Source of the DNA: Fidelibacterota bacterium
Lineage (GTDB): Bacteria; Fidelibacterota; Marinisomatia; Marinisomatales; JAADGP01
Direction of reading: 5' to 3'
Assembly (NCBI GenBank): GCA_027021785.1
Contig: JALUTR010000145.1
Location: 1 to 48,493 of the forward strand
DNA: 48,493 bases
Part shown: positions 16,648 to 26,939 of the stretch, piece by piece
How the letters are laid out: each line of letters begins with the position of its first letter
Numbering within the stretch: the first letter of the stretch is position 1
The notes under the pieces: generated by a model
Told to the model about the DNA's origin: nothing
The model's input: the letters and a program-made list of their open reading frames with translations, nothing else
Database searches by the model: none
Made by a program: the position numbers and the translations under genes

Positions 16648-17625
16648 ATGTCATATCGAAGAATCATCATCGGTGATTCGGAAATTAAAATCCCGGATAA
16701 ACTATTAACGTTAGGGGTGTTTCCGATTATCGGATTGGCAATATTACTTTGGTTGTTGACAGGATTTTATATTGTTGGTCCCGATGAAGTCGGGGTAGTA
16801 AGGACATTTGGAAAATTCAGTCGTACAGCTCAGTCCGGCTTGCGTTACCATTTGCCCTACCCCATTGAAAAGGTGGATACTCCCAAAGTAATGGAAGTTA
16901 AACGAGTCGAAGTGGGGTTCCGGACCCTGGGGAAAAATCAGTATCGAAAAATCGATCGGGAAAGCTTAATGCTGACCGGCGATGAAAATATCGTGGATGC
17001 TGAAATGATCGTCCAGTATAAGATCAAAAATCCGGCGGACTATTTGTTTAAATTTGTTAAGCCGATATTGACGGTCCGTGAAGCGGCGGAAGCTTCTTTA
17101 CGAACGGTAGTAGGCCGGAATAAGATTGATGAAGCCCTTACGGCCGGTAAATTAATGATCCAGGAGGAAACCAAAGCGCTGTTACAGGATATTCTGGACA
17201 AATATCAGACCGGTATTCAAATCGTGGCCGTTCAGTTGCAGGCGGTTTCCCCTCCCAAGCCCGTGATCGCGGCCTTTAAAGACGTTGCTTCGGCCAAGGA
17301 AGATAAAAACCGGATGATAAACCAGGCGGAAGGATATCGGAATGATGTTATTCCCAAGGCCCGGGGACAGGCGCAGGCGTTGATCCGGGAAGCCGAAGGT
17401 TACCGGGAGGCCCGGATTAAACGCGCCGAAGGAGACGTGGCCAAGTTCAAAGCGATTCTGAAAGAATACCGCAAGGCCAAGAATATCACGAAGAAGCGGC
17501 TGTACCTGGAAGCCATGGAAGAAATTCTCCCGAATATCAAGAAGTATGTAATCCCGGATGGAAAGGATGGCAATTTGTTGAATTTATTAAATCTTGGATC
17601 AACCAAGGGAGGGGGTAAAAAATGA
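16648..17625 (+). CDS. hflK: HflK, SPFH-domain FtsH regulator
   Basis: A 325-residue inner membrane protein: one N-terminal helix (VFPIIGLAILLWLLTGFYIV), then the SPFH/band-7 domain starting GPDEVGVVRTFGKFSR, with LRYHLPYPIEKV and the later KARGQAQALIREAEGYREAR helix. With HflC it forms the large cage around the FtsH protease. ATG start preceded by AAGGAAGGAGAG. Its end overlaps the hflC start (ATGA), so the pair is co-translated. HflK usually carries a longer Gly/Pro-rich N-terminus; here that part is short. Confidence 0.94.
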   Translation: MSYRRIIIGDSEIKIPDKLLTLGVFPIIGLAILLWLLTGFYIVGPDEVGVVRTFGKFSRTAQSGLRYHLPYPIEKVDTPKVMEVKRVEVGFRTLGKNQYRKIDRESLMLTGDENIVDAEMIVQYKIKNPADYLFKFVKPILTVREAAEASLRTVVGRNKIDEALTAGKLMIQEETKALLQDILDKYQTGIQIVAVQLQAVSPPKPVIAAFKDVASAKEDKNRMINQAEGYRNDVIPKARGQAQALIREAEGYREARIKRAEGDVAKFKAILKEYRKAKNITKKRLYLEAMEEILPNIKKYVIPDGKDGNLLNLLNLGSTKGGGKK

Positions 17626-18470
17626 AAAAGGTGATTATAGGTGTTATCATCCTGGCTGTTTTGGTTGTATGGTCAACCGTTTTTACCGTGGATATGACCG
17701 AACAAGTGGTGATTTTGCAGTTTGGAAAACCGGTGCGTATTATCAAGGAACCGGGTCTGAATTTCAAGTTGCCGGCGCCGTTTCAAAATGCAATCGTGTT
17801 TGACAAACGACTGCTTGAGTACGATGTCCCTCCCGAAGAAATTTTAAGTAAGGATAAAAAAACGCTGATTGTGGATAATTACGTTCGCTGGCGGATCGTC
17901 GATCCCCTGTTGTTTTTGCAAACCGTACAGGCAATTCCCACGGCGGTAACCCGGCTGGACGATATCGTGTACTCCGAATTGCGTCGTGAGTTGGGTACTC
18001 ACAACATGGTGGAAATCATCACCGAAAACCGGGAATTGATCATGGAAAAGGTGACGGAGGCCAGCAGCAAGGCCACGCAATCGTATGGTCTTGAAGTAGT
18101 GGATGTTCGTATCCGCCGTGTGGATCTACCGCCTGAAAATGAGAAATCCATCTATGCCCGTATGGACGCCGAACGGAAACGTAAGGCTAACAGGTTCCGC
18201 TCCGAAGGTTCGGAAGAAGCTCAGAAAATCCGGGCCAAAACCGATAAGGAGAAGACCATCATTCTGGCTGAATCTTATAAACAATCGGAGGAAATCCGTG
18301 GTGAAGGCGATGCCCGGGCGACGGAGATTTACGCCGGCGCTTATTCCGCCGACCCGGATTTCTATGAGTTTGTACGGACTCTGGAAGCCTATCGGAAGAT
18401 CGTCGATGACCAAACAACGCTGGTATTACCGGCCGATTCAAAATTGTTCGAGATCTTGCAGGGGAAATAA
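17622..18470 (+). CDS. hflC: HflC, SPFH-domain FtsH regulator
   Basis: A 282-residue partner of HflK: N-terminal helix (VIIGVIILAVLVVWSTVFTV), band-7 domain with MTEQVVILQFGKPVRII and LNFKLPAPFQN, DNYVRWRIVDPLLF, and the C-terminal GEGDARATEIYAGAYSADP motif that marks HflC. Membrane-anchored with the SPFH domain on the periplasmic side in the E. coli model. Last gene before a strong hairpin terminator. Confidence 0.95.
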   Translation: MKKVIIGVIILAVLVVWSTVFTVDMTEQVVILQFGKPVRIIKEPGLNFKLPAPFQNAIVFDKRLLEYDVPPEEILSKDKKTLIVDNYVRWRIVDPLLFLQTVQAIPTAVTRLDDIVYSELRRELGTHNMVEIITENRELIMEKVTEASSKATQSYGLEVVDVRIRRVDLPPENEKSIYARMDAERKRKANRFRSEGSEEAQKIRAKTDKEKTIILAESYKQSEEIRGEGDARATEIYAGAYSADPDFYEFVRTLEAYRKIVDDQTTLVLPADSKLFEILQGK

Positions 18471-18555
18471 GGAATGCGCGGCAAGGTTTCGGTCGGTGAA
18501 ATATGCCGACGCTTTATCAATCGGGGGAACCCCGGAATGAAGGTTCCTGTTATGA

Positions 18556-18590
18556 GCGATCCCGGTCGGTTAAACCCCGACCGGGATCGC
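18556..18590 (+). terminator. 14-bp perfect hairpin after hflC
   Basis: A perfect 14-bp GC-rich inverted repeat (arms 18556-18569 and 18577-18590, starting GCGATCCCGG) with a 7-nt loop. No T tract follows (TGCATGCC), so it may act as a rho-dependent stop, an mRNA 3'-end stabiliser, or a bidirectional barrier. It closes the gatC-hflC block 86 bp after the hflC stop. Confidence 0.6.
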
Positions 18591-18658
18591 TGCATGCCGG
18601 AAGGATGAGTGAATATTTACTATTGAAACGATTACAATAATTATATAGGACAGTGTGA

Positions 18659-19200
18659 ATGGAAAAACAATTTCATGCCACGACAATCCTGGGTGTGCGA
18701 CGGAAAAACGACGTCGCTATCGGTGGGGACGGTCAGGTAACTTTTGGTGATATGGCGCTGAAACAAAAGGCGGTAAAAGTTCGTCGTTTTGATACGGAGC
18801 GTGGTCAGATTCTTGGTGGTTTTGCCGGCGCGGCGGCCGACGCGTTAACCCTGTTCGAAAAATTCGAACAGAAACTGGATGAATACGGCGGAGATTTGCG
18901 TCGTTCGGTCGTGGAGTTGGCCAAGGAATGGCGTACCGATAAATACCTGCGGCACCTAGATGCTTTGTTGGCATTAATGGATCGTAAAAACAGTTTTATT
19001 GTTTCCGGTGATGGAAATGTGATTGAGCCCGACGGGTCTGTAATTGCCATCGGATCCGGCGGCGGTTTCGCTCAATCAGCGGCCATCGCTTTTCTGGCAA
19101 GTACCAAACTGTCCGCGAAAGAGGTTGTTACACGATCACTGAAAATCGCCGCTGATCTTTGTATTTATACGAACGATTCAATAACGGTATTGGAGATAGA

Positions 19201-19204
<4 letters not shown>
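18659..19204 (+). CDS. hslV: HslV (ClpQ) peptidase subunit
   Basis: A 181-residue N-terminal-threonine peptidase of the HslUV protease. The sequence [11 protein letters not shown] shows a short propeptide before Thr8/Thr9, as in Gram-positive ClpQ; E. coli HslV has only Met removed. Other motifs: [54 protein letters not shown] and CIYTNDSI. Overlaps the hslU ATG by 4 bp. Which Thr is the nucleophile, and whether the propeptide is processed, cannot be read from sequence alone. Confidence 0.95.
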
Positions 19205-21515
<2,311 letters not shown>

Positions 21516-21575
21516 GAGACACAACCCCTTTTCACACACCGCGTAATCGGGCTAAAGCCGGAAAAATAATCATAT

Positions 21576-21589
21576 CTGAAACGTGAAAC
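21576..21589 (+). repeat. GTGAAAC-family heptamer pair
   Basis: CTGAAAC followed by GTGAAAC, 8 bp before an AAGAGCC-family array. It lies between the convergent ends of argF and the minus-strand secreted-protein gene. This is the second place where the two families lie side by side (the other is 9444-9630). Confidence 0.55.
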
Positions 21590-21597
21590 GTCATTTT

Positions 21598-21632
21598 GGT
21601 TCTTGGCTCTTGGCTCTTGGCTCTTGGCTCTT
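21598..21632 (-). repeat. AAGAGCC heptamer array, 5 units (minus orientation)
   Basis: On the plus strand GGTTCTT followed by four GGCTCTT; on the minus strand this is AAGAGCC x4 and AAGAACC. It ends 12 bp from the stop of the minus-strand gene at 21644. Confidence 0.88.
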
Positions 21633-21643
21633 TAAACCGGAAT

Positions 21644-22432
21644 CTATTTGGTTTCTTCCCAACGAACAGTATAGGTACGATAAGCCACTTTCGATCCCTC
21701 GGGCAGCGGCACCGTAATTTTAAAATTTACCGTTTGTTCCGGAATGATCGCCGTATCGGTGATTACCCCGGACTCATATTTAACTTCCTTGCCGCCGACA
21801 AAAACCGAATCGCGTGCCACGAGTTCCGTGGTATTTGTCCATAAATGGGCAATGACGCGAACAAAGTCGGCACGTTTTTGGCCGACATTTTTCACGGCGC
21901 CGCTGATTTCTTCGCGGTCCGGATAAGCGTTCACAAACGGTTCCCCCAGCAATTCAACCTGCGCCGCCGGGGGTGATTCTTTCTCGATCCGGACAACATG
22001 GTTCCGGTCAATCGCCAGGCGCCCGATGCTTGTTCTGACAATTATTTGATCGGCCGTTTCACTGATAATTTCGCCCAGAACAACGGATCCGTTTTGGAGC
22101 GTGATCCGGTTTTGTATTTCGGGCATCCTGATCAGATCCAGGAGCTTCTCGTCAATTTGGGGCATGACCCGTTGTTTCTGGTAAATCTTAATTACTTGTT
22201 TCAGCGAATCAATTTGTGTTTGAAGCTGGTTGATATTGGATTTGTATTCAAAAAAGGGAACCCCGAATTGGAGTGTCTCCGGCGGAGTAGTGGTGGTACG
22301 AAGAGCGGGAAGCGAATCCGGAAAGACGGTGGCTGAATCGTTTGCGGTCGGTATTAACCGGGTGGTATCACCGGCCTGTCCCCAAAGGGCGCCGGCAATT
22401 AACAACATGGCGATCAGGAAACGGTGAATCAT
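21644..22432 (-). CDS. Secreted protein with coiled coil, LSM-like and FxLYD-like domains
   Basis: A 262-residue protein I cannot assign to a named gene. Signal peptide: MIHRFLIAMLLIAGALWGQA. Then a low-complexity Thr/Pro stretch, a short coiled coil (residues about 65-90, INQLQTQIDSLKQVIKIYQK), and an SH3/LSM-like segment (ITLQNGSVVLGEII ... IGRLAIDRNHVVRI). The C-terminal beta-sandwich has GAVKNVGQKRADFVRVIAHL and late EQTVNFKITVPLP, resembling FxLYD domains of envelope proteins. Its ATG overlaps the stop of the HEAT-repeat lipoprotein gene by 4 bp, so they are co-translated behind an lpxH-like gene. A periplasmic or surface role is likely; the biochemical function is unknown. Confidence 0.75.
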   Translation of the reverse strand: MIHRFLIAMLLIAGALWGQAGDTTRLIPTANDSATVFPDSLPALRTTTTPPETLQFGVPFFEYKSNINQLQTQIDSLKQVIKIYQKQRVMPQIDEKLLDLIRMPEIQNRITLQNGSVVLGEIISETADQIIVRTSIGRLAIDRNHVVRIEKESPPAAQVELLGEPFVNAYPDREEISGAVKNVGQKRADFVRVIAHLWTNTTELVARDSVFVGGKEVKYESGVITDTAIIPEQTVNFKITVPLPEGSKVAYRTYTVRWEETK

Positions 22433-23559
22433 GGCCGGGTCGCGTTTTTATGGGCCCGGAACGCCAGACGCCTGCGCTCTTCGGAATACCGGGCCGTCAT
22501 TCCCAGCTCGTCAATCAGCGAATAAATAGGACGGTATAGGCGATAATTCTTTGCCTCTCCCAGCAAAGGGAGAAGTTTGTCTATCACCGCGGGATCGTTA
22601 AATTGTCCCAATTTACGAATGGCTTTTTTCCGGAGGGAAAGTGGGTAGTCGTTATTCAGGGCGATCTCCGAAAGAGTTAACTTGACCTCGGGATCATCGA
22701 AATCTCCCAGGGCATCCATCAGGGTATTCAATAAGCTGAAATATTGTTTTTTGCCGGTATTATAGGTGTCCAGTAGCGTCAGGATTAATTTTTCTTCCTT
22801 CACCCCGGCAAGGGTGTTGAGAGCGAAATCGCGGACTTCGAGATTTGTGGTCGGATCTCCCAGCAGTTCCGTGAAAGCGCTGACAACTTCGGTGGAATTT
22901 TTCTTGCCGAGAATCTCAACCGCGCGGTTGCGAACGCCGATACTGACATCGGGATCTTTGGCAATGTTCAGTAAAACCGGGATTACTTCCTCATTCCCCA
23001 AAGCGCCCAGGGTTTCGGTGAGTAATTTTTCGGTGCGGGAGAGGTTTGCCCTGGCCACTTCGTATAAATCCAACAGGGCAAGCAGTTGGTCCTTGGTACG
23101 AACTTTATTAAGGTATTTTACCAGGGTTAAATGAAGTTGGTTGGACTTTTTCTCCACGTTGTGCATGGCCTGCACCATTGCTTCCGGCGCTTTTGGGTTT
23201 TCACGGAATTCGGCCAATAATTCGATTGAGGCTTCCATAAAAGTAATGTCCATCGCGTCGGCGTTTGATACAACCTTGGCAATGGCATTCAGGGCCGTGG
23301 GATGCTGGGTTTCCGCCAGGGCTTTACCCGCAGCGATACGGACATCGAAAGGTTGGTTGGAATCATTGTAGATACTGATTAATTCTTCCAACGCCTGAAC
23401 GCGACCGTCCTGATAGGCCATGCGCAGTTTCTCAATATCGCTGTGCATGAGTTCACCATAACCCTTTTTCCCTCTTCCAAACAGGGTCAGTTGTTTGACC
23501 TTGGAACAGGCCGAAAAAAGCAGCAATCCCGATAGAAAAATGGTTAGAAGTTTATTCAT
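22429..23559 (-). CDS. HEAT-repeat lipoprotein
   Basis: About 376 residues from the ATG at 23559, which gives a clean lipoprotein signal (MNKLLTIFLSGLLLFSACS, lipobox FSAC). The body is a series of HEAT/ARM-like helical pairs, for example RIAAGKALAETQHPTALNAI, VRNRAVEILGKKNSTEV and LRKKAIRKLGQFNDPAVI, so it is a curved helical scaffold for protein binding on the periplasmic face of a membrane. The frame extends 16 codons upstream into the lpxH-like gene but the lipobox decides the start. It overlaps the genes on both sides (8 bp and 4 bp). Partner is unknown; operon context points to envelope assembly. Confidence 0.82.
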   Translation of the reverse strand: MNKLLTIFLSGLLLFSACSKVKQLTLFGRGKKGYGELMHSDIEKLRMAYQDGRVQALEELISIYNDSNQPFDVRIAAGKALAETQHPTALNAIAKVVSNADAMDITFMEASIELLAEFRENPKAPEAMVQAMHNVEKKSNQLHLTLVKYLNKVRTKDQLLALLDLYEVARANLSRTEKLLTETLGALGNEEVIPVLLNIAKDPDVSIGVRNRAVEILGKKNSTEVVSAFTELLGDPTTNLEVRDFALNTLAGVKEEKLILTLLDTYNTGKKQYFSLLNTLMDALGDFDDPEVKLTLSEIALNNDYPLSLRKKAIRKLGQFNDPAVIDKLLPLLGEAKNYRLYRPIYSLIDELGMTARYSEERRRLAFRAHKNATRP

Positions 23560-24292
23560 CGGTTTCCCATTGCCGGAGCACGAAATCTTGCCCGTCAAAA
23601 TAACCATAAGAATTGTTATGAATCCAGTCGCCCAGAATTACCAATCGTCCACCCCCCACGGCTAAATCAACAGCCTGGTGATAATGCCCGGTAATTACGT
23701 AATCGTATCCGTTCATCATATGACTTAAAGCGTAGGTTTTTAATTCCCCCTGTACCCGCAGATTATAGGCTTCGGGATGCGTATTCTGGTGCCCGCGATT
23801 GGCGATCCATTGGGCGAAGTTATACCCAATCGTCGGATGTAACCAACGGTAGAACCATATAAAGACCGGGTTTCGAATGATTGCTTTCAATAGGCGATAA
23901 CCTTTATCCCAGGAAATAATACCGTCACCGTGGGTTACGTAGAATTTCTTGCCGGCTAATTCGAACGAGGTGTCGTTAAAATATGTCTTTGTGGTCAGCG
24001 TGTCGGTAACGAAATCCAACACCCAGTAATCGTGGTTTCCCAACACGTAATGGATTTCAATCCCCTGTTGCTTTAGTTGGTGAAGTTTGCTGAAAAATTC
24101 AAAATACATCTTGGGAATCAGGTGGGGATACTCGAAATAGAAGTTGAATAAATCCCCCACGATAAACAACGACCCCCCGGTTTGGACAATCTGTTGGAAA
24201 AACCGGAACAACCTTTGCTGTCGTTCAATCCCTTGCCGGGTTGGTGACAGCATTAAATGAATGTCGGAAATAAAATAAACGGGTAAACGCAT
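23552..24292 (-). CDS. lpxH: UDP-2,3-diacylglucosamine diphosphatase-like metallophosphoesterase
   Basis: A 246-residue calcineurin-like phosphoesterase. Metal-binding motifs in order: SDIHL (D10, H12), GDLF (D47), GNHD (N86, H87), THGDG (H121) and GHYH near the C-terminus. The overall length, the FYFEYPHLIPK segment after GDLF, and the WLHPTIGYNFAQWI region resemble LpxH-type lipid A enzymes of the Bacteroidota kind. These cleave UDP-diacylglucosamine to lipid X and UMP at the inner membrane. The Kdo and Lpt genes elsewhere in the window support a lipid A role. A different metallophosphatase is possible since the family is broad. It leads a three-gene minus-strand operon. Confidence 0.82.
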   Translation of the reverse strand: MRLPVYFISDIHLMLSPTRQGIERQQRLFRFFQQIVQTGGSLFIVGDLFNFYFEYPHLIPKMYFEFFSKLHQLKQQGIEIHYVLGNHDYWVLDFVTDTLTTKTYFNDTSFELAGKKFYVTHGDGIISWDKGYRLLKAIIRNPVFIWFYRWLHPTIGYNFAQWIANRGHQNTHPEAYNLRVQGELKTYALSHMMNGYDYVITGHYHQAVDLAVGGGRLVILGDWIHNNSYGYFDGQDFVLRQWETDE

Positions 24293-24447
24293 GAACGGGC
24301 GAACTTAGCGTTTCGAACCGGTTCAGGCAAATAAATTGTCAGGCGGATTGGCGCTGTCAATGGGGACTGTTTCGGATCCCTTTACCCGACGAAAATCCGG
24401 GGGGAAGGAAACCGTTTCGAGGAAGCTGGGGTTTTTGCCGATGTCCG

Positions 24448-24466
24448 TCCCGCTTATATGGCGGGA
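24448..24466 (-). terminator. Weak hairpin downstream of the lrp-type gene
   Basis: TCCCGC/GCGGGA, 6-bp stem with a 7-nt loop, 22 bp beyond the stop of the minus-strand regulator. No clear T tract on the minus strand, so a terminator role is only possible. Confidence 0.25.
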
Positions 24467-24487
24467 TTGATGAAACGGGATAAGTGA

Positions 24488-24952
24488 TTAATCCTGGGAG
24501 TAGACGATTTTGTTATTAGTAAAAAAAAGCTCATTTACGATTACCGTCCGAGTGGAAATATCGGGTATGTCGTTTTGGATGGAACGGATTATTTGGTTCA
24601 GTTCCTGAATGGATCTGGTATATATTCTGACCGTAATATATTTTTCACCAACCGTTGTATTCGCCGACCGGACACCATTGATCGTGGAGATATAATCCAG
24701 GGCCCGTTTTTCCACTTCAGGGGTGAAAGACCGTTTAAATATGATATCGACATAGGCAATGATTCCTCTACCGAGGCGTTCATGATCCAGGTCGGCACAA
24801 AATCTGCGAATAAATCCATTGTCGATCATTTTTTTCACGCGTCGACTGACGGCCTGCCTGGTTAGTCCAACCTTTTTCCCAAGATTTTGAAATGGAATCC
24901 GGCCATCTTCCTGCAGGATATCCAATATTCTGTAATCAATGTCATCCAACAT
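24488..24952 (-). CDS. Lrp/AsnC family transcriptional regulator
   Basis: A 154-residue regulator: N-terminal winged helix-turn-helix (DDIDYRILDILQEDGRIPF ... VGLTRQAVSRRVKKM, residues 2-50) and a C-terminal RAM/ACT-like ligand and oligomerisation domain (IIAYVDIIF, INGVRSANTTVGE, PDISTRTVIV). Lrp proteins form dimers to octamers and wrap DNA carrying phased sites. It is transcribed away from a sugar-symporter operon, and the 251-bp shared spacer holds four TTGC-headed sites at 30-31 bp spacing, so it probably controls both itself and that operon. The ligand is unknown; Lrp proteins mostly sense amino acids, so a sugar operon target would be less usual. Confidence 0.92.
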   Translation of the reverse strand: MLDDIDYRILDILQEDGRIPFQNLGKKVGLTRQAVSRRVKKMIDNGFIRRFCADLDHERLGRGIIAYVDIIFKRSFTPEVEKRALDYISTINGVRSANTTVGEKYITVRIYTRSIQELNQIIRSIQNDIPDISTRTVIVNELFFTNNKIVYSQD

Positions 24953-24981
24953 GATGAATGTCCGGGTTGTTAATAATTCTG

Positions 24982-25010
24982 ACCATATTTGAAATTTTTT
25001 TCATGCTCAA
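24982..25010 (-). promoter_or_regulatory. Candidate sigma-70 promoter for the lrp-type gene
   Basis: On the minus strand, TTGAGC (25010-25005), 17-nt spacer, TATGGT (24987-24982). That would start transcription about 25 bp upstream of the ATG at 24952. It is adjacent to the operator array. Confidence 0.4.
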
Positions 25011-25031
25011 CAAACACACAAATATAATGAG

Positions 25032-25058
25032 CAGTATTGCATAATGCAATTAATACTG
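25032..25058. promoter_or_regulatory. Nested palindrome at the array head
   Basis: CAGTATT (25032-25038) and AATACTG (25052-25058) are perfect inverted arms. Inside lies the perfect 13-bp palindrome TTGCATAATGCAA (25037-25049). This is the best site of the operator array. Confidence 0.55.
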
Positions 25059-25141
25059 ATATATGATTGCTATATGCAACCAATCATGTATAAATAGTTG
25101 CAAATTTGAGAAATATATTTTAAAATGATTGCGTATAGACT
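25037..25141. promoter_or_regulatory. Four phased TTGC-N5 sites: candidate Lrp operator array
   Basis: Thirteen-bp sites headed TTGC, centred at 25043 (TTGCATAATGCAA, perfect palindrome), 25073 (TTGCTATATGCAA, near perfect), 25104 (TTGCAAATTTGAG, left half good) and 25135 (TTGCGTATAGACT, left half good). Spacings are 30, 31 and 31 bp, about three helical turns, so all face the same side of the DNA. Site 2 is also framed by ATGATTG/CAATCAT (25063-25069 and 25081-25087), and ATGATTGC recurs at site 4. Phased sites of falling quality are what Lrp-type octamers bind by wrapping. Assigning them to the neighbouring regulator is inference. Confidence 0.6.
25098..25126 (+). promoter_or_regulatory. 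Candidate sigma-70 promoter for the symporter operon
   Basis: TTGCAA (25098-25103), 17-nt spacer, TAAAAT (25121-25126). The -35 lies inside operator site 3 and site 4 starts just after the -10, so a bound regulator would cover the promoter. The leader to the ATG at 25204 would be about 70 nt. Confidence 0.4.
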
Positions 25142-25203
25142 ACTGCTTGATACAATTACATCCCTTCGGCCCGTAAGGATATACTTAAAAAGAAAGATCA
25201 GGT

Positions 25204-26799
25204 ATGCCCGCATTCAACATAAATCTTATCGATTTATCTATTGTAGGTGTCTATGTCATATTCATTGTCGCACTCGGTTTGCACTTCGCAAAAAAGCACG
25301 AAAGTGCGGAGGAATATTTCCTGGGCGGCCGCAGGTTTACCTGGCCTATCATTGGTTTATCGCTTTATGCTTCCAATATGTCAAGCAGCAGCCTGGTGGG
25401 ATTGGCCGGCAGCGCCTATGGAACGGGCATATCGGTGTACAACTACGAGTGGATGGCTGCCATTATACTGATTTTTTTTGCTATCTTTTTTCTACCGTAT
25501 TTTCTACGATCACAGGTGTACACCATGCCCGAATTCCTGGAGAAACGCTACGACAGCAGGGCCCGTTATTATTTCTCAGCGCTGAATATTTTTATGACGA
25601 TTGTGATTGATACCGCCGGAACATTGTATGCCGGGGCGTTGATTATTAACCTTATTTTTCCCGCCATCCCCCTATGGCAAACGATGCTGGCCCTGGCATT
25701 GGTCGCGGGAGCCTACACCATTGCCGGAGGGTTATCCGCGGTGGTTTATACCGATGCGATACAGGCCGTACTTCTCACCGCGGGCGCTGTCATAATCGCG
25801 ATAGTGGCATTTGTTAAGGTTGGCTCCTGGAGTGCCGTGACCGCGGTAACGCCCCCGGAAATGCTTAGTGTGTTTATGCCTTTGGATGATTCCTTCCTCC
25901 CCTGGCTTGGGATCTTAACCGGTGTCCCCATACTGGGGTTTTATTTTTGGTGCACGAATCAGTTCATGGTCCAGCGTGTACTTGGGGCGAAGAGCATTGA
26001 GCACGGACGCTGGGGGGCGTTGTTTGCCGGGTTGCTTAAACTGCCGGTGATTTTCATCATGGTTTTGCCCGGAACCATGGCCAGGGTTTTGTACCCTGAT
26101 TTGCCACGTGCCGATTTGGCGTTCCCCAGCCTGATGTTCGGTCTCCTGCCGGTGGGTGTCCGGGGATTTATAATGGCGGGCCTTTTGGCGGCCATCATGT
26201 CCAGTATTGACTCCACTCTGAATTCCGCTTCCACGTTGCTTACCATGGATTTCTTTAAGAAACTCCGTCCGAAAACGAGCAGCGAGGGATTAATGTGGGC
26301 CGGGCGTATTTTTACCTTTGTGTTTATGGCGTTGGCGGCAGCCTGGGCGCCGCAAATCCTCAAATTCCCCTCCCTGTTTCAATATCTGCAGACGGTTCTG
26401 GCATATGCCAGCCCACCCATCGTGGCACTGTTTCTGGTGGGATTGTTCTGGAAACGGGCGAATGCCCAGGGCGCTTTCGCGGGAATTGTCGTCGGGTTCA
26501 TTTTTGGCCTTGGCCAATTTATCATCCGGATAATCGCTCCGGATACCACATGGTTGCCGGATATTCATTTCCTTTATATGGCCCTTATTCTGCTTATATT
26601 AACAACCCTGACAATTATAACGGCAAGTTTGCTGACATCGGCGCCGGATAATGAAAAAGTTAAAGCCTATATCTGGAAACGGTCAGACTATGACGCGGAA
26701 ACCAAAGAATTGGCCTTGTTGCCCTGGTATAAAAATTTTCGTGTTCAAGCCGCTATATTATTTGTTCTAACCGTTCTGTTTGTCGGAATGTTTGCCTAA
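25204..26799 (+). CDS. Sodium:solute symporter, SSS family (SglT-like)
   Basis: A 531-residue transporter with about 14 membrane helices. Family marks: EEYFLGGRRFTWPIIGLSLYASN, SQVYTMPEFLEKRYDSRAR, AGALIINLIF, GFYFWCTNQFMVQRVLGAK and the GLLAAIMSSIDSTLNSASTL sodium-site helix. The WCTNQFMVQRVLGAK segment and overall length resemble the sodium/glucose (vSGLT) branch, so a sugar is the likely substrate. It is first in an operon with a GDPD lipoprotein, another symporter, a GH65 phosphorylase fusion and a kinase, and sits behind the putative Lrp operator. Exact substrate is not readable. Confidence 0.9.
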   Translation: MPAFNINLIDLSIVGVYVIFIVALGLHFAKKHESAEEYFLGGRRFTWPIIGLSLYASNMSSSSLVGLAGSAYGTGISVYNYEWMAAIILIFFAIFFLPYFLRSQVYTMPEFLEKRYDSRARYYFSALNIFMTIVIDTAGTLYAGALIINLIFPAIPLWQTMLALALVAGAYTIAGGLSAVVYTDAIQAVLLTAGAVIIAIVAFVKVGSWSAVTAVTPPEMLSVFMPLDDSFLPWLGILTGVPILGFYFWCTNQFMVQRVLGAKSIEHGRWGALFAGLLKLPVIFIMVLPGTMARVLYPDLPRADLAFPSLMFGLLPVGVRGFIMAGLLAAIMSSIDSTLNSASTLLTMDFFKKLRPKTSSEGLMWAGRIFTFVFMALAAAWAPQILKFPSLFQYLQTVLAYASPPIVALFLVGLFWKRANAQGAFAGIVVGFIFGLGQFIIRIIAPDTTWLPDIHFLYMALILLILTTLTIITASLLTSAPDNEKVKAYIWKRSDYDAETKELALLPWYKNFRVQAAILFVLTVLFVGMFA

Positions 26800-26939
26800 C
26801 CAAAGTCCTGCCGGTTATGTATCTTCGGATTGATCTTTCTGAACTGAAAACATTCGCTCAATTATTATTTGCGCGATTTATTATCCCAAGTGTTATTATT
26901 ATGCGTCTGCCGGCGCGCTGAAAGAGAAAGGTGATGAAA

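Noticed and set aside
24953-25203. Riboswitch or leader peptide ahead of the symporter operon
   Set aside because: The structure seen is palindromic and helically phased, which fits DNA binding by a protein; no extended RNA fold or terminator/antiterminator pair is evident.
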